NCBI GenBank assembly: GCA_928212115.1
Contig: CAKMRJ010003334.1
Span: 3,360,461 to 3,424,460, forward strand
Direction: 5' to 3'
Length of the DNA stretch: 64,000 bases
From: Lactuca virosa
Lineage: Eukaryota > Streptophyta > Magnoliopsida > Asterales > Asteraceae
The translations under genes were made by a program, and so were the position numbers. The stretch's first letter is position 1; every line of letters starts with the position of its first letter. A model generated the notes under the pieces. That model did no database searches. It had not been told where the DNA came from and saw nothing but the letters and a program-made list of their open reading frames with translations. Of the stretch, positions 11,358 through 21,849 are shown piece by piece.

Positions 11358-12935
11358 TCATTGACTAGGGAAAAGATGTGGATACTTTTGTTTCATCTGA
11401 TCTTCCCGTTCCCAAGTGAATTCAGGTCCCCGCTTAGCATTCCAGCGAACCTTCACTATTGGTATACGGCTTTGTTTTGTTCGTTTGACTTCCTTATCCA
11501 TGATTTCTACTGGTTCTTCCACGAAGTGTAGACTCTCGTTCAATTCAATTTCATCGAGTGGAATCACAAGTGTCTCGTCAGATACGCAATTCTTTAAATT
11601 AGATACGTGGAAGATAGGATGTATGTTACTAAGTTCTCGAGGTAGTTGTAATTTGTAAGCTACATGACCAATCCTTGCGAGAATTTCAAATGGTCCAATG
11701 TACCTTGGATTTAACTTACCACGCTTTCCAAAGCGTATCATTCCCTTCCGGGGAGAGACCTTTAATAGAACACGGTCACCAACCTGAAATTCCAAGGGTT
11801 TTCATCTTTTGTCTGCGTAGCTCTTTTGTCGATCTTGAGAGGCTTTCAGATGTTCACGAATTTGAACAATCTTTTCGGTAGTTTCTCTAATGATTTCTGG
11901 ACCGGTGAGAGTGCTGTCTGGAACTTGACCTCTAGCTAGCTGCGTGTCACCCATCTCAGCCCAGCACAGAGGGGATCTGCACTTACGGCCATTGAGGGCT
12001 TCGAATGGAGCAGCCTTGATGCTAGTATGATAGTTGTTGTTGTAAGAGAACTCGACCAGTGGCAAATGAGTATCCCAGGACTTGCCGAAATCGATAATAC
12101 ATGCTCGCAGCATGTCTTCTAGTGCTTGAATGGTTCTCTCACTCTGCCTGTCGGTTTGTGGATGATAAGTTGTACTCATGTCCAGCTTAGTACCAAGAGC
12201 CTTCTGAAGTGTCTGCCAGAATCGAGAGGTAAACCTACTATCTCTATCCGAGATAACGGATATAAGCGCACCGTGCAGTCGTACTATCTCCTGAATGTAG
12301 ATTCTAGTCAGTCTCTTCATCTTGTATGTTTCTTTGATTGGCAGGAAGTGGGCGGACTTGGTCAATCTGTCAACGATCACCCAAATAGTGTCATGGCCAC
12401 TCGGGGTTTTGGATAATTTGGCGATGAAGTCCATTGTAATTCGATCCCACTTCCACTCAGGTATTTCTGGCTGTTGAAGTAAACCTGAGGGCTTCTGATA
12501 TTCCACCTTCACCTTGGCGTAAGTTAGGTACTTGCCCACGTAGGTAGCAATTTCAGCTTTCATGTTCGGACACCAATATAATTTCTTAAGGTCCAGATAC
12601 ATCTTGTCTGAACCTGGATGAACAGAGTATCGAGTCTTGTGTGCTTCGTTCATGACAACTTCTCTGAATCCACCAAACTTTGGTGTCCAGATTCGATCCA
12701 TGAAATAATGAACTCCGTCATCCTTGATTTCTAACTTCTTTTCTATTCCCCTTAAGGTTTCATTCATTATGTTCTCTGGTTTCAAAGCTTCCAGTTGAGC
12801 CTCTTTGATGTGTGTGGATAAGTGAGAATGAATGGTCATGGTCAGAGACTTTACTCGACGGCCCGAGTATTCTTTCCGACTAAGGTCATCTGCTACCACA
12901 TTGGCTTTTCCTGTATATTATAACGAATTTCACCT
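11358..12935 (-). pseudogene. Integrase with chromodomain-like tail (outer chromovirus)
   Basis: Integrase inserts the reverse-transcribed copy into the chromosome. The frame 12899-11802 has the H-x6-H part of the zinc region (HKTRYSVH), but the two zinc cysteines are tyrosines (KYLTYAK), then the core with ITMDFI, ISDRDSRF and QSERT, giving D, D and E. A second frame, 11795-11358, carries the GDRVLLKVSP block, the SNIHPIFHVS block and a chromodomain-like end (EPVEIMDKEVKR, PIVKVRW, FTWEREDQM). The two frames are offset by a small indel near 11800. Chromodomain tails guide integration towards heterochromatin in related elements. The lost zinc residues and frameshift make activity unlikely. 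Confidence 0.85.
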
Positions 12936-14100
12936 TCGTAATCATTAAGTAGTTCAACCCATCGTCGTTGTCTCATGTTTAGCTCCTTCTGATCGAATAT
13001 GTGCTGAAGACTTTTATGTTCTGTAAAGATGGTGCACTTTGTGCCGTAAAGGTAGTGTCTCTAGATCTTTAGAGCAAATAATACTGCTCCCAACTCAAGG
13101 TCATGAGTAGTGTAGTTGACCTCGTTCATTTTTAGTTGTCGTGAAGCATAGGCGATAACTTTTCCTCGTTTCATAAGTACACATCCCAGTCCTTGATTGG
13201 ATGCTTACAATATACAACGAAGTCTTCTGTTCCTTCAGGTAGAGATAGAATAGGCACGCTGCACAGAGCTTGTTTCAGGGATTGGAATGCAGCTTCTTGT
13301 TTCTCTCCCCAGTTGAAAGTTATACCCTTCTGCGTCAGAGTAATAAGTGGCTTAGCGATCCTTGAGAATTTCTGTATGAATCTGTGATAATAGCCAGCAA
13401 GACCCAAGAATTGACGAATTTCCGTGGGTGTTTTTGGTGCTGACCAATTCTTGGTTGCTTTGATTTTGGAGGGGTCCACGTGTATTCCTTCTTCGATGAC
13501 CACGTGACCAAGAAATTCTACTTTCTGAATCCAAAATTCACATTTTGAAAACTTTGCATAAAGTTTTTCTGTTCGCAATGTTTCCAAGATCTGGCGAAGG
13601 TGTTGACTATGCTCCTCCTTGCCTCACGAGTAGATGAGTATATCATCTATGAATACAATCACGAATTTGTCTAGGAAAGGCCGACATACCCTGTTCATTA
13701 AGTCCATGAACACGGCAGGAGCATTGGTTAGACCAAAAGGCATCACTAAAAATTTGTAGTGACCATAACGCGTTCGAAATGCCGTTTTAGGAACATCGCT
13801 TTCTTGGACTCGTAATTGGTGATATCTGGATCTCAGGTCGATCTTTGAAAAGTAGTTTGCTCCTTGGAGTTGATCGAATAAATCGTCTATTCATGGAAGT
13901 GGATATCGGTTTTTAATGGTGAGCTTGTTTAGTTCGTGATAATCGATGCACATACGAAACAATCCATCCTTCTTCTTAACGAATAGAACCGGTGCTCCCC
14001 AAGGTGAGAAACTTGGTCGAATGAATCCCTAACTGAGTAGTTCGTTTAGTTGGCTGGACAATTCTTGCATCTCAGCTGGTGCTAGTCGGTACGGGGATTT
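12936..14100 (-). pseudogene. Reverse transcriptase and RNase H (outer chromovirus)
   Basis: Minus-strand translation shows the Ty3 reverse-transcriptase order: an entry block near 14030, MCIDY near 13945, FSKIDLRS, MPFGLTNAP, then FIDDILIYS near 13640-13660, and the long frame 13587-13171 with SKCEFW, FLGHVV and GLAGYY. Stops interrupt it at 14029-14031 (TAG), 13891-13893 (TGA) and 13624-13626 (TGA). RNase H is out of frame after 13171, where a frameshift follows VVYC, and resumes in pieces down to ADDLSRK near 12890. Homologous positions in the inner element suggest CGA or CAG ancestors for these stops. Confidence 0.82.
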
Positions 14101-14784
14101 GGCTACTGGGGTAGCTCCAGGGATAAGATCGATTCTAAATTCGACTTGTCGTGTATGAGGTACTCCTGGAAGATCCTCAGGAAATACATCAGGAAAATTA
14201 CAGACTTCAGGAATGATTATGAGGTCTTTTACTTCTTGTTTCTCATTCACGACGTGAGCCAAGAATACTTGGTACTCTTTGCGTAGATACTTACGAGCTT
14301 TAATACAAGAAATGAGGCAAAAACTTGTATTGGGTTTATCGCCATAGATGATGAGGGCTTCGCCATTTGGCAGATTAAGGCGAACGGCCTTTTCGTAGCA
14401 TAAAATATCAGTACAATGGGGACATAGCCAATCCATTCCAATGATGACATCAAAACTTTTTATTGATACTGGCATGAGGTTGATTTGAAAGGAATGATTG
14501 TTTAGTGAGAGGGTACAGTCTTCGTATATATCGTTAGTGTTTTCCGTCTTTCCATTTGCCATTTCAACGGTGAATGTTTTGTTTAATGGTTTCGGTGTTT
14601 GATTAAGTAAATGTTTAAACTGGTGGCTCACAAAACTCCTCTCCGCTCCACAATCAAATAGTATGCATGCGTAAGAGTTATTGAGGAGAAATGTACCTGT
14701 AACCACTGTCGGGTCTGCCACAGCCTCCTCATGTCCTATTGCCATTACCCTTTTTACTCCTCCTGTATTCTTTGCTTTCGGCAA
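14032..14784 (-). pseudogene. Aspartic protease and RT entry (outer chromovirus)
   Basis: The frame 14784-14029 contains the retropepsin block ILFDCGAERSFVS, where the usual D-S-G is D-C-G, then FDVIIGMDWL with its glycine-methionine-aspartate signature. It continues to the linker FPDVFPEDLPGVP and VEFRIDLIPGA typical of the start of Ty3 reverse transcriptase, and ends at a stop near 14030. Gag upstream overlaps in another frame at 14754-14784, so a frameshift is needed to join them. The serine-to-cysteine change in the active-site triad is unusual and suggests decay. Confidence 0.82.
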
Positions 14785-15507
14785 TCCTTTTTAAAATGCC
14801 ATGTCTCACCACATTCGTAGCAAGCGCGACTTGCTCCTGTATTCGAGGTTGAGGCATTTTGTTGATCTGGTTCTTTGGAAAAACGGACAATGTGTCCTTT
14901 CTTTTTGCACCTCGTACAATACATTTCTCTACACGCACAAACATGGTGGTAGGTACACTTATCACATTTCGGAAGACTCCCAGCATATTTTTTAGCGGGT
15001 GTTGGGGCTGCTGGGGCAGTGATGGTGTGAGCGGACACCACTTGCTGTCTTTTAGAGTTTTCTTCTGTTGCTTTGTTCTTCCTTTTATTCCAAGGCCTTC
15101 TCTGACTGTTACTTTCTTTTGGTTGTTCAGGGGCGGCTGTTATCGATCCTTGACGAATTCCATGATCGATGAGTTGTTGCGCCAAACGTTTCGCGCTGTC
15201 GAAATTAGCAGGTTTGGAGGCTATTACATACCCTTGAATTTGGCGTGATAGTCCCCAAAGGTATCTTTCCACCTTTTTCGATTCCAGGGTTATCATCCCG
15301 GGACATAGTACAGAGAGATCACAGAATCTAGTCGTATAAGTAGCAAGATCAGATCCATTCATTCTAAGAGTCCACAGTTCATGTTCCAATTTTTCCACTT
15401 CACCTCTTGGACAGTACTCTTCTAACATTAGAATTTTCAGATCAGAGAGTTACAGCCTTGACATGGCTCTTCCACCAAGTAAGAGCTCTGCTAGAGAAAG
15501 TACATGC
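14754..15507 (-). pseudogene. Gag C-terminal part with zinc knuckles (outer chromovirus, right fragment)
   Basis: This is the part of gag downstream of the insertion. The long frame 15428-14754 has the capsid-like region (YTTRFCDLSVLCPGM, KVERYLWGL), a basic linker, an atypical Cys/His cluster (CDKCTYHHVCACREMYCTRC) and a CCHC knuckle CYECGETWHFKKDC. Gag packages the RNA into particles. The match to the inner-element gag is in domain order only. The missing N-terminal half lies at 22866-23207, on the other side of the inserted element. Confidence 0.82.
15503..15507. other. Target-site duplication CATGC, left
   Basis: CATGC at 15503-15507 precedes the LTR start TGTAACATCC and recurs at 22861-22865 after the LTR end TTGTTACA. 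It fixes the inner element's ends inside the outer gag. Confidence 0.92.
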
Positions 15508-15567
15508 TGTAACATCCGGAATTCCATGTATCAAATGTTAATTAATTATTTTGTGTCAAGAAGAGGG

Positions 15568-15715
15568 ACTCGACGAGTTGACGCCTAGACTCGTCGAGTA
15601 GGATCGCGATTGCTGACTGGATTTAATGAATGGACTCGACGAGTCGATGAGTCGACTCGACGAGTCCGCACTATGGACAGAAACCCTAAATCTTCGGGTC
15701 TGAGCCCTATTTAAA
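15568..15715 (+). promoter_or_regulatory. LTR promoter: ACTCGACGAGT palindromes plus TATA box
   Basis: ACTCGACGAGT or ACTCGTCGAGT occurs at 15568-15578, 15589-15599, 15634-15644 and 15655-15665, followed 43 bases later by TATTTAAA at 15708-15715. The order fits a U3 promoter. What binds the palindromes is not known from the sequence. Confidence 0.55.
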
Positions 15716-16784
15716 GGCACTTATGGCCTTCATTTGCGGATACCATTCCAGAGAGAGAACCCCCATCGAGCTTGAGTGTGTAGAGCGAGAGAGAGAGAAG
15801 GCCATTTGAGCTTTTAGTGTGATTTTGCAAGAAAGGAGAGGAGCTCCAACAAGAAGGGTCAAAGGAGGTTGCTATTCTGAGTTAGTCAAGCAAGAAGTTT
15901 CATCTTGAGGTACCAAATCAGAATCCTCTTTCTCTCTATTGTATGGATTTCATTATTTGGGGTTAGGGCTTGAATCATTCCTTTTGGGGTTTTGGATGCC
16001 TCAAACCCCCCTCATTCGAGTTGTGTTAGAGATCTGGACCCTTTTGGGTCCAGGGAGTCCCAAGCATCCTTTATGCATTTCCAATGGAGTTTTGAACCTA
16101 GGTTGCCATTTTAGGAGCTATTTCACCAAAAAGAGCCTTATGAGTGTTGCATGAGTATAAAGGTCAGACCTTTATGTGACTTTCGAGTGTTTAAAGGTCA
16201 GATCTATTAGTTAGAGAAGCAGATCTGACCTCAGAAGGTCATTTGAGTATGGCTATGGAAGGAACTCGCTGAGTCCATAAGAGAACTCGACGAGTCGAGT
16301 CGCGGTTGCCTCGCGATTCATGACAGAGGTAACCCGTCGAGTGGAAGGTTCACTCAACGAGTCGAGTGAAGCCTTAGAAGGATTCGGAGGACACGCTTGG
16401 ACTCGCCGAGTCACCCGAGTGCACTCGACGAGTCGGGTCAAAGTTTGACCGTTGACTGGAGTTGACTTCAGTTGACCTTAGGGTTTTGGTCAAGCTGGTT
16501 CATGAGAGATCAGGGAGGGGTAGAATGGTCTTCTACCCATCCTTTAGACGTAAGGACATGAGAAGGTATTGATTAGAAATGTTATTATGTTAATAGGAGG
16601 AGGCTAGGTCGGGTTATCAAGCATGAGAGGTTATCCGACATCGTACGAGGTGAGTCTTCTCACTATACTTTACCTAGAGTGGTAATTATGTGTGACCGGA
16701 AGGTCTTATGTGCTATGAGTAGAATGTGATGTATGCTGTTATATGATATGTATGTGCTATGTATGTTTTGAATAGTATGGTATG

Positions 16785-16940
16785 GACCGGAAGGTCAATA
16801 CGATGTGGACCGGAAGGTCAACAATGTATGGACCGGAAGGTCAAGATGACGAGGACCGGAAGGTCATCAAGGTAGGGCCGGAAGGTCTACCCGAGTTGTG
16901 GAGCCAGAAGGTCCACTGAGACACATTGGCCGGAAGGCAT
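16785..16940 (+). repeat. GGACCGGAAGGTCA minisatellite
   Basis: About seven degenerate copies of a roughly 20-base unit built around GGACCGGAAGGTCA lie in the LTR. The partner array at about 22425-22580 shows several G-to-A or C-to-T differences in the same units. Confidence 0.8.
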
Positions 16941-17223
16941 CATAGATCTATAGCCTCGAGTGGCTAATCGATATGAATGTGGTATTTTGGGGAACTCACT
17001 AAGCTTTTATGCTTACCGTTTGTCTGATATGTGTTTTAGGTACCAGTGAGGATCGCGGGAAGGCGCCGGCATGATCTGTACACACTGGAAGAAGAGTTGT
17101 TGGAGATTCTGGGATTTGTTATTATTATGACATTTGACATTATGAGATTTTGAGAACTATTGTATGAGTTATGGTTGTTTCTAAAAATGAAAAATTGTTT
17201 TAAATTTTTACGTTGTTACAAGT

Positions 17224-17236
17224 TGGTATCAGAGCC
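17224..17236 (+). other. Primer binding site, initiator tRNA-Met
   Basis: TGGTATCAGAGCC lies three bases after the 5' LTR end. It is the usual plant initiator-tRNA-Met primer site for minus-strand synthesis. Confidence 0.9.
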
Positions 17237-17834
17237 TTGGTTTGAGGGATTCGGATGCACCTTCGGGCGTATCTGAACTCAAACTGAGGATTTGAGAAAG
17301 TTTTCTCATAAAAGAAACAATTTTTCTAAAAAGAGTAAAGGATTTTCAAGAAAAGCAGAACGGAGCAGTGTGTACGATCAGCCAACGCCCAAACGGTGAT
17401 TTCCCAAAATACCCTTACCTTATGTGTTATGAGATATTATGTGATATGCTATGCATGCTAGAGTAGGCTAGGTATTCCCATTAGGGCTAGAGTGGCCTGA
17501 TTTGTGATGCCTTAGCCTAGGAGATTTCTGCTGCTATAAGATGCTTTGAGAGTGCGTAGGTAGAAGTGAGGAGCTTATGAGAAGTCTACCGAAGGGTAGC
17601 CTATGCTTAGCGAGATGTAGAGTACTTGCGATCTGGGATCCTAGGAGGAGGACTTGGAATGAATGCTGATGCGGTGTGGAAGGTAGTATAGGACCCGTAC
17701 TACTGAAAACACCGGATCAGTGCGCAGTCCAAGTAAGAGTCCTTAGGGTACTAGGGAACAAGTAGGGTTGAGTTATCGAGTGCGAGTATACTCGAGCGAG
17801 TCTCTGATATTTTATGTTGTATTTCAGAGATATC
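17237..17834 (+). other. Untranslated leader of inner element
   Basis: No coding frame is supported. The end reads TTATGTTGTATTTCAG just before AGATATCATGG, like a 3' splice site, so a leader intron is possible but unproven. Confidence 0.4.
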
Positions 17835-18887
17835 ATGGTTGGGACACGCCACAGACCAGGGACCAGCGGCGTGAGTGACGAGGAGCTTCGTCAGATGATC
17901 CACGATGAGGTGGCTGCGGCTATCCGCGCAGAGATACCGGAGATGTTTGGGTCTATCAAGACCACCCTGATTGAGACGTTTGACGAGAGATATGCAACGG
18001 TTACTGAGGCTGCGGCTGCTGCAACTACTGCAGCTGTGGCTGCTGCTAGACCTTAGGGGGGTGACTCATTGCTGTTCCGGGAGTTCAGCAACACGAAGCC
18101 ACCAGAGTTTGATGGGATGCAGGATCCGATTGCGGCGATGAGATGGATTTCTGATATTGAGGGATGCTTCTACACATGTTCGTGTCCGGAGCATCTGAGG
18201 GTACGGTTCGCTCTGAACCAGCTCCACGTGGGAGCGAAGAATTGGTGGAAGTTTGTGACGGCAAACTTCACTCTTGCAGAGATCTCAGAGGTGACCTGGG
18301 AGAGTTTCACCACCATGTTCAAAGACGAGTATGTTCCCCCGGTGGAGAGGGAACGGTTGGCACAGGAGTTCTTGTCCCTCAAACAGGGGACAGAGTCCGT
18401 GACTGTGATTACACGGATGTTCCACGAGAGGGCGTTGTTTTGCCCTGAGCACGTGTCGTCTGAGCAGACACGCATGAGTCGGTATTTGAGCATTCTGAGG
18501 AGGGACATTCGGGAGTTCGTGGCGAACTCGACTTACCGGACATTTGCTGAGCTCCAGGCAAATGCCCAGAAGAGGGAGATTGAGCTAGAGACTCAGGCCA
18601 GGGAGGAGGCCGAGTCTCAGGGGAAGGATAGGCGGTCGGTACAGTCTCAGCCGGCAGCCAAGCGGACGAAGTCCGCTGATAAGAGATCTGGAGGCCAGAA
18701 GGGCCGCACTTGTGGGAAGTGCGGCAAAGGACATGATGGAGTGTGTCGACTGGGTGCTTGCTACAAATGTGGCAAGGAGGGGCATAAAGCCAAGGACTGC
18801 CCCAAGGGATTTATTGTTTGCTTTTATTGCAACCAGACGGGTCACCGGAGGGCCGAGTGCCCACAACTGTCACAGGGATCAACGTAG
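17835..18887 (+). pseudogene. Gag of inner Ty3 element, one internal stop
   Basis: Gag forms the particle and binds element RNA. The frame from ATG 17835 reads MVGTRHRPG, then an acidic/alanine-rich N-terminus, a TAG at 18054-18056, and resumes in the same frame through capsid-like FREFSNTKPPEFDG and WWKFV. It ends with three Cys/His knuckles: CGKCGKGHDGVC (irregular), CYKCGKEGHKAKDC and CFYCNQTGHRRAEC. Another TAG (18885-18887) follows; the same frame continues past it to the putative intron at 19015. Both TAGs are plausibly old CAG codons. Start chosen at the ATG directly after the possible splice acceptor. Confidence 0.85.
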
Positions 18888-19014
18888 GGATCCGCCCCTG
18901 CTACTGCACGAGCTACTGAGGGTCGGCCAGTGAAGGCCGAGGCACCGAAGGCTCGCGGGAGAGCCTTCCAGTTGACAGCGGAGGAGGTCCGCGCAGCACC
19001 CGATGTCGTGGCTG

Positions 19015-19078
19015 GTATGTATTCTTTCATTTATTTATGCTGAGCTGAGGTATTATGCTTATATTATGATATGTGTAG
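19015..19078 (+). other. 64-base intron-like segment at the gag-protease junction
   Basis: It begins GTATGT and ends TGTGTAG, is AT-rich, has an in-frame stop, and is 64 bases long. Upstream the frame reads DVVAG-like codons; downstream it reads TFLVSSVPALVLFDSG. The two frames differ by one base, which removal of 64 bases would correct. It therefore looks like a small spliced intron. A simple indel in a degenerate linker is the alternative. Confidence 0.45.
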
Positions 19079-19740
19079 GTACTTTTCTTGTGAGTTCGGT
19101 ACCTGCTTTGGTATTATTTGACTCGGGTGCGAGTCGATCATTTGTGTCGTTAGCGTTTAGTCAGCACCTCAGCATTCGACGAGAGGCGTTGAGTCGACCT
19201 CTACGCGTTTCCATAGCTGACGAGCGAGCGGTGTATGCTACTGACGTGATTTGAGGATGTGTACTTGAGATCTTCGGTGTTGAGTTCCCGATAGATCTGG
19301 TCCTGATTGCGATGGGGGACGTTTGCGTTATAGTGGGAATGGATTGGTTGAGCCGATTTGGGGCGGTTATAGACTGCGAGCGTCAGATGGTGACGATACG
19401 AGACCCTAGTGGGGGAGTGCTGACTATATATGGCGAGGGTACCCGAAGTGGGTCAGCATTTTGTTCGGCTGCCAGAGCGAGGCAGAGTCTACAGCAGGGC
19501 TGCAGCGGGTTTGTAGCTTATGTGATGGATACACGAGTGGCCGCTGAGAGGCCGAGTTCGGTTGATGCTGTTCCGATAGTGCGTGAGTTCCCGGATGTTT
19601 TTCCCGAGGAGTTGCCGGGTGTGCCTCCTGAGAGGCAGGTGGAGTTCCGCATCGATTTGGTTCCAGGGGCAGCGCCTATTGCCAAGGCGCCTTATCATCT
19701 TGCGCCTTCAGAGATGCAGGAGTTATCCTCGCAACTATAG
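19079..19740 (+). pseudogene. Aspartic protease and RT entry (inner element)
   Basis: The retropepsin active site reads LFDSGASRSFVS, the intact D-S-G. Further on come VIVGMDWLSRFG and, as linker, FPDVFPEELPGVP and VEFRIDLVPGA. TGA at 19252-19254 and TAG at 19738-19740 interrupt an otherwise open frame shared with the downstream polymerase. Related copies suggest CGA and CAG at these places. The frame is offset from gag by one base, see the 64-base segment just upstream. Confidence 0.85.
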
Positions 19741-21849
19741 GAGCTGCTGGGGAAGGGGTTTATTCGACCGAGTAGCTCACCGTGGGGAGCGCCGATCCTT
19801 TTTGTCAAGAAAAAGGATGGTTCACACCGGATGTGCATTGATTACCGGGAGTTGAACAAGTTGACGGTTAAGAACCGTTATCCGTTACCGAGGATCGATG
19901 ATCTGTTCGATCAGTTGCAGGGAGCATCTTGGTTCTCCAAGATAGACCTGAGGTCTGGATATCACCAGATGAGGGTGCGTGATGAGGATATTCACAAGAC
20001 GACGTTTAGGACTCGTTATGGACACTACGAGTTCGTGGTGATGCCTTTCGGGCTCACCAACGCACCAGCAGCTTTCATGGATCTCATGAATAGAGTATGC
20101 AGACCGATGTTGGATAGATCGGTGATTGTGTTTATAGACGATATCCTGGTGTATTCGAGATCTAGAGAGTGGCATGAGGAGCACCTGAGAGAGATTCTCG
20201 GAGTTTTGAGGTCGGAGAGGCTTTACGCTAAATTCTCCAAGTGTGATTTCTGGTTACGAGAGGTCCAGTTCTTGGGACACCTCGTCAACCAGAATGGGAT
20301 ACTGGTCGATTCGGCCAAGATTGAGGCGGTTATGAGCTGGCAGGTGCCGAGATCCCCCACCAAGATCAGGAGTTTTCTAGGGTTGGCCGGCTACTATCGG
20401 AGATTTATTAAGGATTTCTCCAAGATTGTCGTGCCTCTCACCAGGATGACCCGGAAGGGCGTTGCTTTTACGTGGGATCCAGAGCAGCAGACCTCGTTTG
20501 AGACTCTTCACCAGAGGCTGTGCGAAGCCCCGGTGTTAGCCCTTCCAGAAGGAATAGAGGATTTCGTGGTGTATTGTGACGCGTCGATATCGGGGTTGGG
20601 TGTGGTACTTATGCAGAGAGGGCACGTGATAGCGTACGCATCGAGGCAGCTGAAGCCTCACGAGGCGAGGTATCCCACCCACGATTTGGAGTTGGGGGCG
20701 GTGGTGTTCGCTCTCAAGATATGGCGCCATTATTTGTATGGGGTTCGGTGTACCATATACACGGACCACAAGAGTTTGAAGTATCTGATGGATCAGCCCA
20801 ACCTAAATATGCGCCAGAGGAGATGGTTGGATGTAGTAAAGGATTATGATTGTGAGATCCTGTACCACCCGGGCAAGCCTAACGTGGTAGCCGATGCCCT
20901 GAGCCGTAGGGCGGAGGATGCCCCGATACGAGATATTTGTATGAGGATGATGGTGACGACTCCGGTGTTGGATACCATCCGAGAGGTACAGGCAGAGGCT
21001 GTGAGACCAGAGAACCGCAAGAGAGAGCGGGTGATTGGGCAGGTATCTAAGTTTGTTACCGATAGCCGAGGGCTTATGACCTTTCAGGGTCGGATTTGGG
21101 TGCCGTTTACGGGCGGGGCACGTACCATCCTGATGGAGGAGGCGCACAGATCGAGGTTCTCGATCCATCCCGGGGCCACTAAGATGTATTTGGACCTGAA
21201 GAGAGAGTATTGGTGGCCCTGTATGAAGAGGGATGTGGCGTGGTTTGTTGAGAGGTGCTTGACCTGTCGCATGGTTAAGGCCGAGCACCAACGTCCGCAT
21301 GGCAAGTTGCAGCCACTCGAGGTTCCCCAGTGGAAGTGGGAAGAGATTTCCATGGATTTCATCACCAAATTGTCGAGGACCGCGAGGGGTGTCGATGCAA
21401 TTTGGGTGATCGTTGACCGGCTGACGAAGAGCGCTCACTTCCTTGCTATCAGCGAGAGCTCTTCCGCAGAGATACTGGCAGAGGTGTATGTGAGAGAGGT
21501 GGTATCGCGGCATGGAGTACCGATCTCGATTGTGTCAGATCGAGATGTACGTTTCACTTCCAGATTCTGGAAGAAATTCCATGAGGAGTTGGGTACGAGG
21601 TTGCATTTCAGTACCGCTTACCACCCACAGACGGACGGACAGAGTGAGCGGACGATTCAGACGCTCGAGGACATGCTTCGAGCATGTGTGTTGGACTTCG
21701 GAGGAAGTTGGGACACGTACTTGCCATTGGCTGAGTTTTCCTATAATAACAGTCACCATTCGAGTATTGGTATGCCTCCCTTCGAGTTGTTGTATGGAAG
21801 GAGATGTCGGACTCCCATTTGCGTATGGCTATGGAAGGAGATCTATTAG
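19741..21849 (+). CDS. Reverse transcriptase, RNase H and integrase polyprotein (inner element)
   Basis: About 700 uninterrupted codons. Counting from the ATG at 19831 (residue 1), reverse transcriptase has MPFGLTNAP at 71-79 and the catalytic FIDD at 101-104. RNase H has D250, E287 and D312. Integrase has zinc residues H439, H446, C476 and C479, and the D-D-E triad at D509, D570 and E606. The frame ends at 21849 shortly after GRRCRTP, where it runs into unrelated LTR-derived sequence, so the GPY/chromodomain tail is absent. In an intact element this would be cut from a gag-pol precursor. The true N-terminus lies upstream of the TAG at 19738, so this is a fragment. Confidence 0.9.
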   Translation, partial: ELLGKGFIRPSSSPWGAPILFVKKKDGSHRMCIDYRELNKLTVKNRYPLPRIDDLFDQLQGASWFSKIDLRSGYHQMRVRDEDIHKTTFRTRYGHYEFVVMPFGLTNAPAAFMDLMNRVCRPMLDRSVIVFIDDILVYSRSREWHEEHLREILGVLRSERLYAKFSKCDFWLREVQFLGHLVNQNGILVDSAKIEAVMSWQVPRSPTKIRSFLGLAGYYRRFIKDFSKIVVPLTRMTRKGVAFTWDPEQQTSFETLHQRLCEAPVLALPEGIEDFVVYCDASISGLGVVLMQRGHVIAYASRQLKPHEARYPTHDLELGAVVFALKIWRHYLYGVRCTIYTDHKSLKYLMDQPNLNMRQRRWLDVVKDYDCEILYHPGKPNVVADALSRRAEDAPIRDICMRMMVTTPVLDTIREVQAEAVRPENRKRERVIGQVSKFVTDSRGLMTFQGRIWVPFTGGARTILMEEAHRSRFSIHPGATKMYLDLKREYWWPCMKRDVAWFVERCLTCRMVKAEHQRPHGKLQPLEVPQWKWEEISMDFITKLSRTARGVDAIWVIVDRLTKSAHFLAISESSSAEILAEVYVREVVSRHGVPISIVSDRDVRFTSRFWKKFHEELGTRLHFSTAYHPQTDGQSERTIQTLEDMLRACVLDFGGSWDTYLPLAEFSYNNSHHSSIGMPPFELLYGRRCRTPICVWLWKEIY
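21815..21845 (+). other. Deletion junction, integrase to LTR
   Basis: After integrase codons ending CCCATTTG, the sequence becomes GTATGGCTATGGAAGGA, a copy of LTR bases normally found downstream (16246-16262), then jumps back to GATCTATTAG at 21840, which matches 16201. The words CATTTG and GGAAGGA supply short matches at the joints. Confidence 0.7.

Larger units (their letters stand above)
15508..17220 (+). repeat. 5' LTR of inner Ty3 element
   Basis: It starts TGTAACATCCGG and ends TTGTTACA, 1,713 bases. It holds four ACTCGWCGAGT palindromes upstream of TATTTAAA at 15708-15715, a second palindrome-rich block (16260-16440) and a GGACCGGAAGGTCA minisatellite (about 16788-16935). The adjoining primer site confirms it is the 5' copy. 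Confidence 0.92.

Noticed and set aside
18164..18933. Alternative-frame ORFs over gag and pol of the inner element, and antisense ORFs at 20803-21513
   Set aside because: Shadows of the real gag-pol frame with no domain of their own.
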